A stretch of 64,000 nt of DNA from assembly GCA_046046245.1 (NCBI GenBank), contig JBJOKE010000088.1, forward strand, positions 15,727 to 79,726. Direction: 5' to 3'. Shown here in pieces: positions 7,459 to 17,261 of this stretch (the stretch's first letter is position 1; every line of letters begins with the position of its first letter). This stretch comes from UBA4615 sp046046245 (lineage in GTDB: Bacteria > Pseudomonadota > Gammaproteobacteria > Burkholderiales > Burkholderiaceae_E). Under the pieces are notes generated by a model. It had not been told where the DNA came from. It did no database searches and worked only from the letters and a program-made list of their open reading frames with translations. The position numbers and the translations under genes are program-made.

Positions 7459-9646
7459 CGTGTCCGATCATCCGAATGAACGCCTCGAGTCCGATCACCG
7501 GGATGCCCAGCGCGATCGCCTTCGCGACCTTGCTGCCCGGGCTGTCGCCCGCGAGGACGAAGTCGGTCCGCTTCGAGACCGAGCCGGTCGCGGCGCCGCC
7601 GTGGCGGCGGATCAGCGACTCGGCCTCGTCGCGGGCCATACCGGGCAAGGTCCCGGTGACCACGATGGTGCGCCCGGCCAGGGCACCCGTCGGGGCGTCG
7701 GCCGACGGCTGGCCGCTGGCGACCCCTCCGGAGGCGGGCGCGGCGTCGCGTCGGCGCACCGGCGGTGCCGGCTCGACGCCGGCCGCGAGCAGCTGCACGA
7801 TCACCTCGCGGTTGTGGGGCTCGGCGGCGAAGGCCTCGATCGCCCGCATGATCTCCGGCCCGACGCCCTCGAGCGGCACCGGCCTCAGCGGCTCTCCCTT
7901 CGGCCGAGCCTTCGCGTTGTGCTTCTGCGCGGCCGCCTTCTCATCGATCAGCGCCGTCCAGTCGGCGTCGAGCACCCCGTCGACGCTGCCGAACTCGGCC
8001 GCCAGGATTCGCGCCACCTCCTCGCCCACGTGCCGGATCCCGAGCGCGAACAGGAAGCGCTCGAGGTCGACCGAGCGCGAGGCAGCGATCGCGGCGACGA
8101 CGTTGGCGGCCGACTTCTCGCCCATCCGCTCCAGTCCGGCGAGCGTCGCGGCATCGAGCCGGTACAGGTCGGCAGGCGTCCGGACCAGGTCGCGGTCGAC
8201 CAGCTGCTCGACGATCTTCTCGCCCAGCCCGTCGACGTCCATCGCGCGACGCTGGGCGAAGTGCAGCAGCGCCTGCTTGCGCTGGGCCTTGCAGTACAGG
8301 CCGCCGACGCAGCGCCAGGCGACCTCGCCCGGCTCGCGGACCGCGGCGGAACCGCACACCGGACAGCAGGTGGGCATCGCGAACCGGCGGGCGTCGGCCG
8401 GGCGGCGCTCGGGCACGGCGCGGACCACCTCCGGGATCACGTCCCCCGCGCGCCGGACCACCACCGTGTCGCCGATCATCAGGTCCTTGCGGGCGAGCTC
8501 GTCCTCGTTGTGCAGCGTCGCGTTGGTGACGGTCACGCCGCCGACGAAGACCGGCTTCAGCCGTGCGACCGGCGTCAGCACCCCGGTGCGGCCGACCTGC
8601 ACGTCGATGTCGAGCAGCTCGGTCAGCGCCTCCTCGGCCGGGAACTTGTGGGCGATCGCGAAGCGCGGCGCGCGCGCCACGTAGCCGATCGCGTCGTGCC
8701 AGGCGCGCTGGTCGACCTTGTAGACGACGCCGTCGATGTCGTAAGGCAGGTCGGAACGGCGGACCCCGACGTCGCGATAGAACGCGAGCAGGCCGTCGAC
8801 GTCGGCGGCGGTGCGGCGGTGCGGGCCGACCGGCAGCCCGAGCTCGGCGAACCAGTCGAGCAGCCCCGCGTGCGAGGCCGGGATCCCGACGTCGTCCGAG
8901 ACCTCGCCCAGCCCGTAGGCGAAGAAGCGCAGCGGCCGCTGCGCGGTCAGCGACGGGTCGAGCTGGCGCAGGCTGCCGGCCGCGGCGTTGCGCGGGTTCA
9001 CGAAGGTCTTCTCGCCGCGGGCGGCCTGCTGGGCGTTCATCCGCTCGAAGTCGCGGCGGAACATCAGCACCTCGCCGCGGACCTCGAGTCGGCGCGGGAC
9101 CGCGGGCCGCCCGACCACCGCCGTCGCCGGGTCCGCGAGCCGCAGCGGGATCGCGCGGACCGTCCGGAGGTTCGCGGTCACGTCCTCGCCGACCGCGCCG
9201 TCGCCGCGGGTGGCGCCCCGGACGAAGCGGCCCTCCTCGTAGCGCAGGCTGATCGCGAGGCCGTCGAACTTCAGCTCGGCGCAGTAGCGCAGCGCATCGG
9301 GGTCCAGGCCGGCAGCGTGTGTCGCCTCGCGGACACGCCGGTCGAAGCCGCGGACGTCCTCGTCGTCGAACGCGTTCTGCAGCGACAGCATCGGCAGTGC
9401 GTGCCGCACGGTGCCGAAGGCGGCGACGGGCGCGCCGCCGATGCGCCGGGTCGGCGACTCGGGCGAGTCGAACGCCGGATGGGCCGCCTCCAGCGCCTGC
9501 AGCTCGCGGAACAGCCGGTCGTACTCGGCGTCGGGCACCGTCGGTGCGTCGAGCACGTAGTAGGCGTGGTTGTGCCGCTCGAGCTCCGCGCGCAGCGCGT
9601 CGATCCGTGCCTTCGCCGCCGTCGCCTCCGGACCGGCCCCGCTCAT
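7439..9646 (-). CDS. ligA: NAD-dependent DNA ligase
   Basis: Seals nicks in replication and repair using NAD+. The 735-residue protein shows the full family order: Ia domain with HNHAYYVLDAP (residues 25-35), adenylation domain with the catalytic lysine in ELKFDG (Lys126), OB fold, four-cysteine zinc finger (CPVCG then CVGGLYC), helix-hairpin-helix repeats and a C-terminal BRCT domain beginning LAGRTIVVTGTLPG. It is longer than E. coli LigA (671 residues) because of an Ala/Pro-rich linker before the BRCT domain (encoded near 7.66-7.78 kb). It follows zipA by 10 bases. Confidence 0.97.
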   Translation of the reverse strand: MSGAGPEATAAKARIDALRAELERHNHAYYVLDAPTVPDAEYDRLFRELQALEAAHPAFDSPESPTRRIGGAPVAAFGTVRHALPMLSLQNAFDDEDVRGFDRRVREATHAAGLDPDALRYCAELKFDGLAISLRYEEGRFVRGATRGDGAVGEDVTANLRTVRAIPLRLADPATAVVGRPAVPRRLEVRGEVLMFRRDFERMNAQQAARGEKTFVNPRNAAAGSLRQLDPSLTAQRPLRFFAYGLGEVSDDVGIPASHAGLLDWFAELGLPVGPHRRTAADVDGLLAFYRDVGVRRSDLPYDIDGVVYKVDQRAWHDAIGYVARAPRFAIAHKFPAEEALTELLDIDVQVGRTGVLTPVARLKPVFVGGVTVTNATLHNEDELARKDLMIGDTVVVRRAGDVIPEVVRAVPERRPADARRFAMPTCCPVCGSAAVREPGEVAWRCVGGLYCKAQRKQALLHFAQRRAMDVDGLGEKIVEQLVDRDLVRTPADLYRLDAATLAGLERMGEKSAANVVAAIAASRSVDLERFLFALGIRHVGEEVARILAAEFGSVDGVLDADWTALIDEKAAAQKHNAKARPKGEPLRPVPLEGVGPEIMRAIEAFAAEPHNREVIVQLLAAGVEPAPPVRRRDAAPASGGVASGQPSADAPTGALAGRTIVVTGTLPGMARDEAESLIRRHGGAATGSVSKRTDFVLAGDSPGSKVAKAIALGIPVIGLEAFIRMIGHDGQEDS

Positions 9647-9656
9647 CGACCGGTCC

Positions 9657-10949
9657 TCAGTTGAAGACGCGCAGCGCGGCCGGCGAGCCGGCGTCCAGGC
9701 CGGCCTCCTGCAGCGACGCGTAGCGGCCGGCCAGCTGCCGCGCGACGCCGGCGGCGGCCGCGTCGGTCATCGGCTGGCCCGCGTCGTCGACGACCCGGCC
9801 GCCGGTCCGCTCGGCACAGGCGCGCGCGGCGTCGACCATCCGCCACCACGGGTCGGCGGCCTGCGGCGCGCGCGGCACGTCGAGCAGCAGGGTCAGCTGC
9901 TCCGCACGCTCGCCGAGCGCGAGCGAGAACAGCACCTCGCCCTCGTCACCGAGCGCGGCGAAGCGGTTGTTGCCGCGCTCGTGCAGCTCGAGCCCCGCGG
10001 CGAGCGCCGCGAGCTCGCCCGGCGACAGCGGGGTCGGCGTCTCGACGTTCAGTCCGAGCACCGCGTCGAACCGGGCGCAGGCCTCGTCGAGCTGGCGTGC
10101 GTGCTCGAGCACCGGGCCCATCTCGGGAACGATGGCACCGCCCGCTCCGACCGCCCGGCCCAGCGCCTGCATCGCGTTCGAGAAGTCGGAGAACTCCATC
10201 GCGTTCAGCGGCCCGTGGCGGTTGGCGAGCAGCACGCCGGCACGCACGCGGAAGGCGGCGTCGAGCGACGCGTGCGGCACGATCCAGTGCCCGTCGCCTG
10301 CGTCGACCTCGATCGCGATCGGCTTGGACCCGGCCCGGCGCAGCGTCGAGGCGGCGGCCAGCACCCGGTCGGCGCCGACCGGGGCAGCGAGCCCGAAGGC
10401 GACGATGCAATCGAGGCGCGGGTCGAGGACAGGGCCCGCAGAGCGGACCGCCTGCGGGTCGCGGACGGATGGCACGGGCGTGTCGATCGGCATCGCGGCC
10501 GTGGCGGGCCGATCGGGTCGGCCCCCGGCGGGACCCGCGGCGCGGCCATCGTCCACCGCCGACGCATGCTCGCAGTCCGGCTCGCTCGCGCGGCCGCCGA
10601 TGGTCGGTGCCGCGGTCGGCGGGCGCATGGAACCCGGGGCGTCGAGGTCGTCGTCGACCGACAGCCGCGTCGCGGCATCGGCTCCGGACCGCGACGGACC
10701 CGGCCCGAAGGTCGGTTCGATCCGATCCCCGGGCGACGGCGGCGCGGGCGGTGCCGCCTCGCCGAGCGCCGGTTCCTCGCGCTCGCCTGCCGGGGGGGGC
10801 GCCGACGGGGCCGGCTTGCGCTGGGCCGCGAGCGTGTCGCGCCAGGCGTCGCGCAGCCGGGTCTGGCGCCCCTGCAGCAGGTTGAAGACCAGCACCACCG
10901 CGAGCGCGATGACGAACAGCCCGATCAGGCTCGCCCAGAGGGTGTCCAT
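9657..10949 (-). CDS. zipA: ZipA-like cell division protein
   Basis: Membrane-anchored divisome protein expected to bind the FtsZ C-terminus and tether the Z ring. The 430-residue product has an N-terminal membrane segment (about residues 5-25), a basic stretch, a long low-complexity Pro/Ala/Asp linker to about residue 190 and a C-terminal ZipA_C-like domain (about 200-425, including SDFSNAMQALG and ELHERGNNRF). The linker is much diverged, as usual for ZipA. The ATG at 10947-10949 overlaps the smc stop by one base. The smc-zipA-ligA order supports the call. Confidence 0.85.
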   Translation of the reverse strand: MDTLWASLIGLFVIALAVVLVFNLLQGRQTRLRDAWRDTLAAQRKPAPSAPPPAGEREEPALGEAAPPAPPSPGDRIEPTFGPGPSRSGADAATRLSVDDDLDAPGSMRPPTAAPTIGGRASEPDCEHASAVDDGRAAGPAGGRPDRPATAAMPIDTPVPSVRDPQAVRSAGPVLDPRLDCIVAFGLAAPVGADRVLAAASTLRRAGSKPIAIEVDAGDGHWIVPHASLDAAFRVRAGVLLANRHGPLNAMEFSDFSNAMQALGRAVGAGGAIVPEMGPVLEHARQLDEACARFDAVLGLNVETPTPLSPGELAALAAGLELHERGNNRFAALGDEGEVLFSLALGERAEQLTLLLDVPRAPQAADPWWRMVDAARACAERTGGRVVDDAGQPMTDAAAAGVARQLAGRYASLQEAGLDAGSPAALRVFN

Positions 10950-13900
10950 CAGGCCGCCTCCGCGAAGCCGGCCGCCGCCTGGAGGTCGACCGCCACGATC
11001 CGGGACACGCCGCGCTCCTGCATCGTGACGCCGACCAGCTGCTGGGCGAGCTCCATCGTGATCTTGCTGTGGGTGATGAAGAGGAACTGCGTCTGCCCCG
11101 ACATCCGGCGGACCATCGCGCAATAGCGCTCGGTGTTCGCGTCGTCGAGCGGGGCGTCGACCTCGTCGAGCAGGCAGAACGGCGCCGGGTTCAGCTGGAA
11201 CATCGCGAACACCAGCGCGATCGCGGTCAGGGCCTTCTCGCCGCCCGACAGCAGGTGGACCGACTGGTTGCGCTTGCCGGGCGGCTGCGCGACCACCGAG
11301 ACGCCGGAGTCGAGGATCTCCTCGCCGGTCAGCACCAGCCGGGCCTCGCCACCGCCGAACAGCTCGGGGAACAGCGTGCCGAAGTGACCGTTGACGGTGT
11401 CGAAGGTCTCCTGGAGCAGCGCCCGGGTCTCGCGGTCGATCTTGCGGATCGCGTCCTCGAGGGTCTGGATCGCCTCGTTCAGGTCGGCCGACTGGGAACT
11501 CAGGAAGCCGTGCCGCTCGCGCCCCGCCTCAAGCTCGTCGAGCGCGGCGAGGTTCACCGCGCCGAGCGCCGCGATCGCGTTGGCGAGCCGCGTGACCTCG
11601 CCCTGCAGCCACGACGCGCGCGGCGCCTGCTCGAATCGGGCCCGGACCGCCGCCTCGTCGACCTCGGCCTGCGCGAGCTGCTCGGCGAACTGCTCGGCGC
11701 CGAGCCGCGCGGCCTGCTCCTTCAGCTGCAGCTCGGTGAGCCGCTGACGGAGCGGGTCCTGCGCCCGCTCGTGGCCGAGGCGCGACTCGTCGAGCTCGCG
11801 CATCGTCGCGGTCAGCGCGTCGAGCCGCGCACGCGCCTCGGCGAGCGCCTGCTCGGCCCGCACGCGTGCGTCGAGCGCGTCCTGAAGCCCGGCACGGGCC
11901 GCGGCGTCGGACAGCTCGGCCAGCCGGACGTTCAGCGTCTCGACCTCGTCCAGTCCCTGCTCGACGGCGCGGCGTGCCTGCGCGATCTGCTCGCGCAGCG
12001 ACTGCCGCCGCGCCTCGATCTCGCGGACCGAGAAGGCCGCCTCGCGCTCGTCGCGCTCGAGCTCGCGCAGCCGCTCGCGGGCGTCGGTGAGCGCCGCGTC
12101 GGCATCCTCCCAGCCCGTCCGCTGTGCCTCCACGGCCTCCTGGCGCTCGGCCAGTTCGAGGTCGAGCGTCTCGAAGCGCGCCCCTTCCTCGGCCAGCGCC
12201 GCCTCGCGCCCGGCGAGCTGTGCGGCCACCTCGGCGAGGTCGGCGTCCAGCCGGGCTCGGTCGGCGCTCGCGCGCTGGACCTGCTGCGCGCAGCGCTCGG
12301 TCTCGAGCCTCAGTGCGGCGGCCGCACGGACTGCCTGCTGCAGCGCGTCACGGTCGGCCGACAGGCGCTGCCGGGCTTCGGCCGCTGCCGCCTCGGTCCG
12401 TGCCGCGGTCGAGCGCGCCTCGTCGGCGATCAGCTCGAGCGCGCGGTGCTCGCGGGTCAGGTTGTCGAGCTCCTGCTGCCGGGCAAGCACGCCGTCCTGC
12501 TCGGAGTCGAGCGCGTAGAGCTGCACGCCGAAGCGGCCGACGGCGTGGCCGGTCCTCAGCACGAGCTGCCCGCCGACCGGCAGGCGCGCGCGCTCGGACA
12601 CCGCCTGCGCGGCCGTCTCGGCGCAGAAGCTGCCGTGCAGCCATTCGTCCAGGAGCGCGCGGATCTGCGGGTCCGCGGTGTGGACCTGCGCGGCCAGCGG
12701 CAGCAGTCCGGCGGGCGCCGGCGCGCCGCCGCTGGCGGGGGCATCCGAGGCCGCATAGAAGCCGACCTTGGCGGGTGGCTGCTCGCCGAGCAGGCCGGAC
12801 AGCGACTCGATCCGGCCGACCTCGAGCGCCTGCACGCGCTCGCGCAGGACCGCCTCGATCGCGGTCTCCCAGCCCGGCTCGATCCGCAGCCGCTGCCAGA
12901 GCCGCTTCATCCCCTCCAGACCGTGCTTCTGAAGCCAGGGCGCGGTCTTGCCCGAGGTACGCACGCGCTCCTGCATCTGCCGCAGCGCGGCGATCCGCGC
13001 GTCGACCTGGGCGACCTTCGCGAGCGCGTCGCGCAGCGCCTCCTGCGCGGGCGCGCGCCGACCGTCCAGCTCGCTCCACCGCGCCTCGCCTTCGGCGACG
13101 CGCTCGCCGGCGCCCTCCTCCACGGCCTCGGCCTCGGCGAGCCGCTCGCGCAGCGCGTCGAGCTGCGCCTGCGGCGCCTCGCCGAGGCGCGACCGCGCAT
13201 CGCGCAGGCGCTCGTCGCGGTCCTGCAGGCCGCGCATCGCCTCCTCGAGTCCGCGCTGCCGGGTGGCCGCGACCTGGATCGCCTGAGAGGTCTCGGCTGC
13301 ACGCGCCCGCGCGGCGTCGAGCGCGTCGCGGGCATCGCGCAGCGCATCCTCGAGCGACGGCAGCTCGGCGTTGGCGTCGTCGAGCCGCTGCGCGAGCACG
13401 GCCTGACGCTCCTCGGCGGCGGCCAGCTCCTCCTCGCTGCGGGCGAGGGCCTCGCCGGCCTGCGCGTCGCGTCCGCGGGCGGCCTCGATCTGCGACTGCA
13501 GCGCGGCCAGCCGCTCCTTCAGCTGCGACTGCGAGTCGGCGACGAAGCGGATCTGGTTCTCCAGCCGCGTGACCTCGCCATTGGCCTCGTAGTAGGCGCC
13601 CTGCGCCGCGTGCACCGCGTCGCTCGCCGCGTAGTGCGCGGCGCGGCTCTCCTCGAGGCGGGCCTCGACCGAGCGCTGCTGCGCGAGCTGCGCCTCGATC
13701 TCGTTGGCGAGCTGCGCGACCTGCTGCGCGACCCGCGCCTGGTCGGCGGCGGCCTCGTCGCGGCGGACGATCCAGAGCATCCGCTGCCCGGTCTCGCGGC
13801 TGTCCTCGAGCTCGCGGTATTCGCGGGCCACCTCGGCCTGCCGCGCGAGCTTCTCGATCTGGCCGTCGAGCTCGCGCAGGATGTCCTCGACCCGGGTCAG

Positions 13901-14470
13901 GTTCTCGCGGGTGTCGGCCAGCCGGTTCTCGGTCTCGCGGCGACGCTCCTTGTACTTCGAGACGCCGGCCGCCTCCTCGAGGAAGACCCGCAGGTCCTCG
14001 GGCTTGGCCTCGATGATCCGCGACACCGTGCCCTGCCCGATGATCGCGTAGGCCCGCGGGCCGAGACCGGTACCGAGGAACATGTCGTGGACGTCCTTGC
14101 GGCGCACGACCTGGTTGTTGATCAGGTAGGTCGACTGGCCGTCGCGGGTCAGGATCCGCTTGACCGAGATCTCCGCATAGCCTGCCCACGCCCCGCCGAG
14201 CCGCGACGAGGCGTTGTCGAACACCAGCTCCACGCTGGCGCGCACCGCGGGCTTGCGATCCGACGAGCCGTTGAAGATCACGTCCTGCATCGACTCGCCG
14301 CGCAGCTCGGACGCCTTCGATTCGCCGAGCACCCAGCGGACCGCGTCCATGATGTTCGACTTCCCGCAGCCGTTCGGACCGACCACGCCGACCAGCTGGC
14401 TCGGCACCTCGAACGAGGTGGGGTCGACGAAGGACTTGAAGCCGGCGAGCTTGAGCTGTTTCAGGCGCAC
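10949..14470 (-). CDS. smc: Chromosome segregation protein SMC
   Basis: Structural maintenance of chromosomes ATPase, the core of the Smc-ScpAB condensin. The 1173-residue product has Walker A GPNGCGKS at residues 31-38, long coiled coils rich in Ala, Glu and Arg on either side of a hinge near residues 510-660, the ABC signature LLSGGEKA near 1073-1080 and Walker B LLDEVDAPLDD around 1100-1109. The GTG at 14468-14470 gives VRLKQLKLAGFKSF, the canonical N-terminus; a TTG two codons upstream is the alternative. ScpA and ScpB are not in the window. It is first in a probable smc-zipA-ligA-galU transcript. Confidence 0.96.
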   Translation of the reverse strand: MRLKQLKLAGFKSFVDPTSFEVPSQLVGVVGPNGCGKSNIMDAVRWVLGESKASELRGESMQDVIFNGSSDRKPAVRASVELVFDNASSRLGGAWAGYAEISVKRILTRDGQSTYLINNQVVRRKDVHDMFLGTGLGPRAYAIIGQGTVSRIIEAKPEDLRVFLEEAAGVSKYKERRRETENRLADTRENLTRVEDILRELDGQIEKLARQAEVAREYRELEDSRETGQRMLWIVRRDEAAADQARVAQQVAQLANEIEAQLAQQRSVEARLEESRAAHYAASDAVHAAQGAYYEANGEVTRLENQIRFVADSQSQLKERLAALQSQIEAARGRDAQAGEALARSEEELAAAEERQAVLAQRLDDANAELPSLEDALRDARDALDAARARAAETSQAIQVAATRQRGLEEAMRGLQDRDERLRDARSRLGEAPQAQLDALRERLAEAEAVEEGAGERVAEGEARWSELDGRRAPAQEALRDALAKVAQVDARIAALRQMQERVRTSGKTAPWLQKHGLEGMKRLWQRLRIEPGWETAIEAVLRERVQALEVGRIESLSGLLGEQPPAKVGFYAASDAPASGGAPAPAGLLPLAAQVHTADPQIRALLDEWLHGSFCAETAAQAVSERARLPVGGQLVLRTGHAVGRFGVQLYALDSEQDGVLARQQELDNLTREHRALELIADEARSTAARTEAAAAEARQRLSADRDALQQAVRAAAALRLETERCAQQVQRASADRARLDADLAEVAAQLAGREAALAEEGARFETLDLELAERQEAVEAQRTGWEDADAALTDARERLRELERDEREAAFSVREIEARRQSLREQIAQARRAVEQGLDEVETLNVRLAELSDAAARAGLQDALDARVRAEQALAEARARLDALTATMRELDESRLGHERAQDPLRQRLTELQLKEQAARLGAEQFAEQLAQAEVDEAAVRARFEQAPRASWLQGEVTRLANAIAALGAVNLAALDELEAGRERHGFLSSQSADLNEAIQTLEDAIRKIDRETRALLQETFDTVNGHFGTLFPELFGGGEARLVLTGEEILDSGVSVVAQPPGKRNQSVHLLSGGEKALTAIALVFAMFQLNPAPFCLLDEVDAPLDDANTERYCAMVRRMSGQTQFLFITHSKITMELAQQLVGVTMQERGVSRIVAVDLQAAAGFAEAA

Positions 14471-14586
14471 GGGCAATGCTCTGTCTGACCCCTCGCGGGC
14501 AGGGGCGGTCGGTTCGTCATGGACGGGGATGGTCGCGTGCCGGACGGACGCGGGCCGCGGCGGGCGACCCCTCGGCGGGCCGCGCC

Positions 14587-14592
14587 TATAAT
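14587..14592 (+). promoter_or_regulatory. Candidate -10 box of queF
   Basis: Perfect TATAAT in an otherwise GC-rich spacer, about 150 bases before the queF ATG. There is no clear -35. The 14471-14744 spacer shows no gene or riboswitch that I can recognise. Confidence 0.35.
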
Positions 14593-14596
14593 AGCA
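14588..14596 (-). promoter_or_regulatory. Candidate extended -10 promoter of smc
   Basis: On the minus strand the sequence TGCTATTAT matches an extended -10 (TGn plus TATTAT), about 120 bases before the smc start. No good -35 is visible. It overlaps the divergent TATAAT of queF. Confidence 0.35.
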
Positions 14597-14744
14597 CCGC
14601 CGTTCCGGCGTCCTGTCCGGGCGGCCGCCCCGTCCGGGCGGCCCCGGCGAGTCCGGCCGGGCGCCGAGCGCGGCCCGATCGGACCCTTTTTTCCAGGCCG
14701 TGCCGCGCGGGTCCCGCCGGTGCGGCCCGCGTCGCGGAGACCCC

Positions 14745-15164
14745 ATGCCCAGCGCCCCGTCCAAGGCTCTCGAGACCTTCCCGAACCCCTCGCCCGGCCG
14801 CGACTACCTCGTCCACATCGAGGTGCCGGAATTCACCTGCCTGTGCCCGCTGACCGGCCAGCCCGACTTCGCGACGATCGTCGTCGACTACGTGCCGGAC
14901 CGCAAGAACGTCGAGCTGAAGGCGCTGAAGCTCTACATGTGGTCGTTCCGGGACGAAGGCGCGTTCCACGAGGCCGTCACCAACCGGATCCTCGACGAAC
15001 TGGTCGCCGCCACACGGCCGCGCTTCATGCGGCTGACCGCCCGCTGGTACGTGCGCGGCGGGATCTTCACCACCGTCGTCGCCGAGCACCGAAAGCGCGG
15101 CTGGACCCCGGCGCCGCACGTCGAGCTCGGACGCTTCCCGACCGAGCAGAGCATGCGCGGCTGA
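14745..15164 (+). CDS. queF: NADPH-dependent 7-cyano-7-deazaguanine reductase, short type
   Basis: Reduces preQ0 to preQ1 for queuosine tRNA modification, using NADPH. The 139-residue product is the short unimodular QueF type. It contains ETFPNP, the nucleophile motif in TCLCPLTGQPDFATI (catalytic Cys and Asp), the KALKLYMWSFRDEGAFHE segment that marks QueF, and the basic C-terminal strand. The ATG at 14745 follows GGAGA at good spacing. No other queuosine gene is in the window. dapC follows closely on the same strand. Confidence 0.96.
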   Translation: MPSAPSKALETFPNPSPGRDYLVHIEVPEFTCLCPLTGQPDFATIVVDYVPDRKNVELKALKLYMWSFRDEGAFHEAVTNRILDELVAATRPRFMRLTARWYVRGGIFTTVVAEHRKRGWTPAPHVELGRFPTEQSMRG

Positions 15165-15203
15165 TTGATTGATGTTTTCACAACAACGGCTTACGGCTCA
15201 CTC

Positions 15204-16406
15204 TTGAACCGACTTCTCGATTCCCTGCAGCCCTATCCCTTCGAACGCCTGCGGGCGCTGCTGCGTGGCGTCGAGCCGTCGGCGGCACACGCGCCGATCT
15301 CGATGTCGATCGGCGAGCCGAAGCACGCGGCGCCACAGCGGGTGAAGGACGCGATGGTCGCGGCGCTCGACGGCCTGTCCTCGTACCCGCCGACCGCCGG
15401 CGGCGAGCCGCTGCGTCGCGCCGTCGCCGGCTGGCTGCAGCGACGCTACGGCCTGCCGCGCGTCGACCCGGCGACCCAGGTGCTGCCGGTCAACGGCTCG
15501 AAGGAGGCGCTGTTCGCGATCGCCCAGCTCGTGGTCGACGCGCGGCCGGATGGCCCGAAGCCGGCGGTGCTGCTGCCGAATCCCTGCTACCAGGTCTACG
15601 AGGGCGCCGCCCTGCTGGCCGGCGCGGAGCCGGTCTATGTCGACCAGTCGGCCGACACCGGTTTCGCGCTCGACTGGGACGCGGTGCCCGCCGCCACCTG
15701 GGCGCGGGTGCAGCTGGTCTACGTCTGCTCGCCCGGCAACCCGACCGGTACCGTGGTCGACCGGGCCGGCTGGCGACGGCTCTTCGAGCTGTCGGACCAG
15801 CACGGCTTCGTCATCGCCGCCGACGAGTGCTACTCGGAGATCTACCCGGACGACGCGGCCCCGCCAGAGGGCGCGCTGCAAGCCGCCCACGCGCTCGGCC
15901 GGCACGGCTTCGAGCGGCTGCTGGTGTTCTCGAGCCTGTCGAAGCGGTCGTCCGTCCCCGGGCTGCGATCGGGCTTCGTCGCCGGCGACGCCTCGCTGAT
16001 CGCCCGGTTCCTGCTGCTGCGCTCCTACAACGGCGGGGCGATGAGCGCCACCGTGCAGGCCGCGTCGGTCGCGGCCTGGACCGACGAGGCGCACGTCGCG
16101 GAGAACCGCCGGCTCTACCGGGCGAAGTTCGACGCGATCCTGCCGCGGCTCGACGGCCCGCTGCGCGTGAGCGCGCCGCAGGGTGGCTTCTTCCTGTGGG
16201 CGGGCGTCCCCGGCGGCGACGATGCCGCGTTCGCCCGCGACCTGTACGGTCAATATAATGTGCTGGTCCTGCCGGGCAGCTTCCTCGCCCGGAGCCTCGC
16301 CGGCCGCAATCCCGGAGCCGGGTTCGTCCGGCTCGCGCTCGTCGACGGTCTCGGCGCCTGCGTCGAGGCCGCCGAGCGCATCCGGGCCTTCGCCACCCGA
16401 TCCTGA
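15204..16406 (+). CDS. dapC: N-succinyldiaminopimelate aminotransferase
   Basis: PLP-dependent aminotransferase of the succinylase lysine/diaminopimelate route, making N-succinyl-LL-DAP from the keto compound. The 400-residue product starts (TTG) LNRLLDSLQPYPFERL, matching the DapC N-terminus, and has the PLP lysine in SSLSKRS with the following PGLRSGF, plus the class I/II motif CSPGNPTG. No ATG is in frame at this end; a TTG at 15165 directly after queF would add 13 residues unlike the family. The gene is followed by dapD after 10 bases. Confidence 0.93.
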   Translation: MNRLLDSLQPYPFERLRALLRGVEPSAAHAPISMSIGEPKHAAPQRVKDAMVAALDGLSSYPPTAGGEPLRRAVAGWLQRRYGLPRVDPATQVLPVNGSKEALFAIAQLVVDARPDGPKPAVLLPNPCYQVYEGAALLAGAEPVYVDQSADTGFALDWDAVPAATWARVQLVYVCSPGNPTGTVVDRAGWRRLFELSDQHGFVIAADECYSEIYPDDAAPPEGALQAAHALGRHGFERLLVFSSLSKRSSVPGLRSGFVAGDASLIARFLLLRSYNGGAMSATVQAASVAAWTDEAHVAENRRLYRAKFDAILPRLDGPLRVSAPQGGFFLWAGVPGGDDAAFARDLYGQYNVLVLPGSFLARSLAGRNPGAGFVRLALVDGLGACVEAAERIRAFATRS

Positions 16407-16416
16407 CCCCAACCCG

Positions 16417-17232
16417 ATGACCGCCCTCCACACCACGATCGAACAGGCCTGGGAACAGCGTACCCAGCTGTCGCCCGCCTCCGCCCCCAAGGACGTCCGC
16501 GACGCGGTCGACCACGTGATCGCCGAGCTGAACGCCGGTCGGCTGCGGGTCGCCGAGAAGACCGGCGGCGACTGGGTCGTCCACCAGTGGGTCAAGAAGG
16601 CGGTCCTGCTGTCGTTCCGCCTCGAGGACAACCGGCCCGTGCAGGCAGGCGGTCTCCAGTTCTACGACAAGGTGCCGACCAAGTTCGACGGCTTCACCGC
16701 GCAGGACTTCGCCGCGGGCGGCTACCGCGTGGTGCCGCCGGCGGTCGCCCGCCGCGGCAGCTTCATCGGCCGCAACGTCGTGCTGATGCCTTCGTACGTC
16801 AACATCGGCGCATACGTGGACGAAGGCACGATGGTCGACACCTGGGCCACCGTCGGCTCGTGCGCGCAGATCGGCAAGAACGTGCACCTGTCCGGCGGCG
16901 TCGGGATCGGCGGCGTGCTCGAGCCGCTGCAGGCGAACCCGACGATCATCGAGGACAACTGCTTCATCGGCGCCCGCTCCGAGGTCGTCGAGGGCGTGAT
17001 CGTCGAGGAGAACTCGGTCCTCGGCATGGGCGTGTTCATCGGCCAGAGCACCAAGATCTTCAATCGCGAGACCGGCGAGATCACCTACGGCCGAGTGCCG
17101 GCGGGCTCGGTCGTGGTCGCGGGCAGCCTGCCGTCGGCCGGCTGCAACCTGTACTGCGCAGTCATCGTGAAGCGGGTCGACGCCAGGACGCGCGCGAAGA
17201 CCGGCATCAACGAGCTGCTGCGCGGCGACTGA
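16417..17232 (+). CDS. dapD: Tetrahydrodipicolinate N-succinyltransferase
   Basis: Transfers succinyl from succinyl-CoA to tetrahydrodipicolinate, committing the pathway to the succinylated intermediates used by DapC and DapE. The 271-residue protein begins MTALHTTIEQAWEQR and has the left-handed beta-helix hexapeptide repeats in the second half (VNIGAYVDEGTMVDTWATVG, then GGVLEPLQ and CFIGARSEVVEGV), with KVPTKFDGF before them. Length and motifs fit the family. The ATG lacks a clear ribosome-binding site and follows dapC by 10 bases. Confidence 0.97.
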   Translation: MTALHTTIEQAWEQRTQLSPASAPKDVRDAVDHVIAELNAGRLRVAEKTGGDWVVHQWVKKAVLLSFRLEDNRPVQAGGLQFYDKVPTKFDGFTAQDFAAGGYRVVPPAVARRGSFIGRNVVLMPSYVNIGAYVDEGTMVDTWATVGSCAQIGKNVHLSGGVGIGGVLEPLQANPTIIEDNCFIGARSEVVEGVIVEENSVLGMGVFIGQSTKIFNRETGEITYGRVPAGSVVVAGSLPSAGCNLYCAVIVKRVDARTRAKTGINELLRGD

Positions 17233-17261
17233 GCCCGAGCGGCCCCACGGAGCACCGACCG

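Noticed and set aside
11069..14488. Plus-strand frame of over 1100 codons
   Set aside because: It is the antisense shadow of smc and shows no domain, only Arg/Leu/Gly-rich composition.
14471..14744. preQ1 riboswitch upstream of queF
   Set aside because: No short H-type pseudoknot pattern with an A-rich tail could be recognised; the leader is GC-rich.
15165..15203. TTG at 15165 as dapC start
   Set aside because: It adds 13 residues foreign to the family; the TTG at 15204 gives the typical DapC opening.
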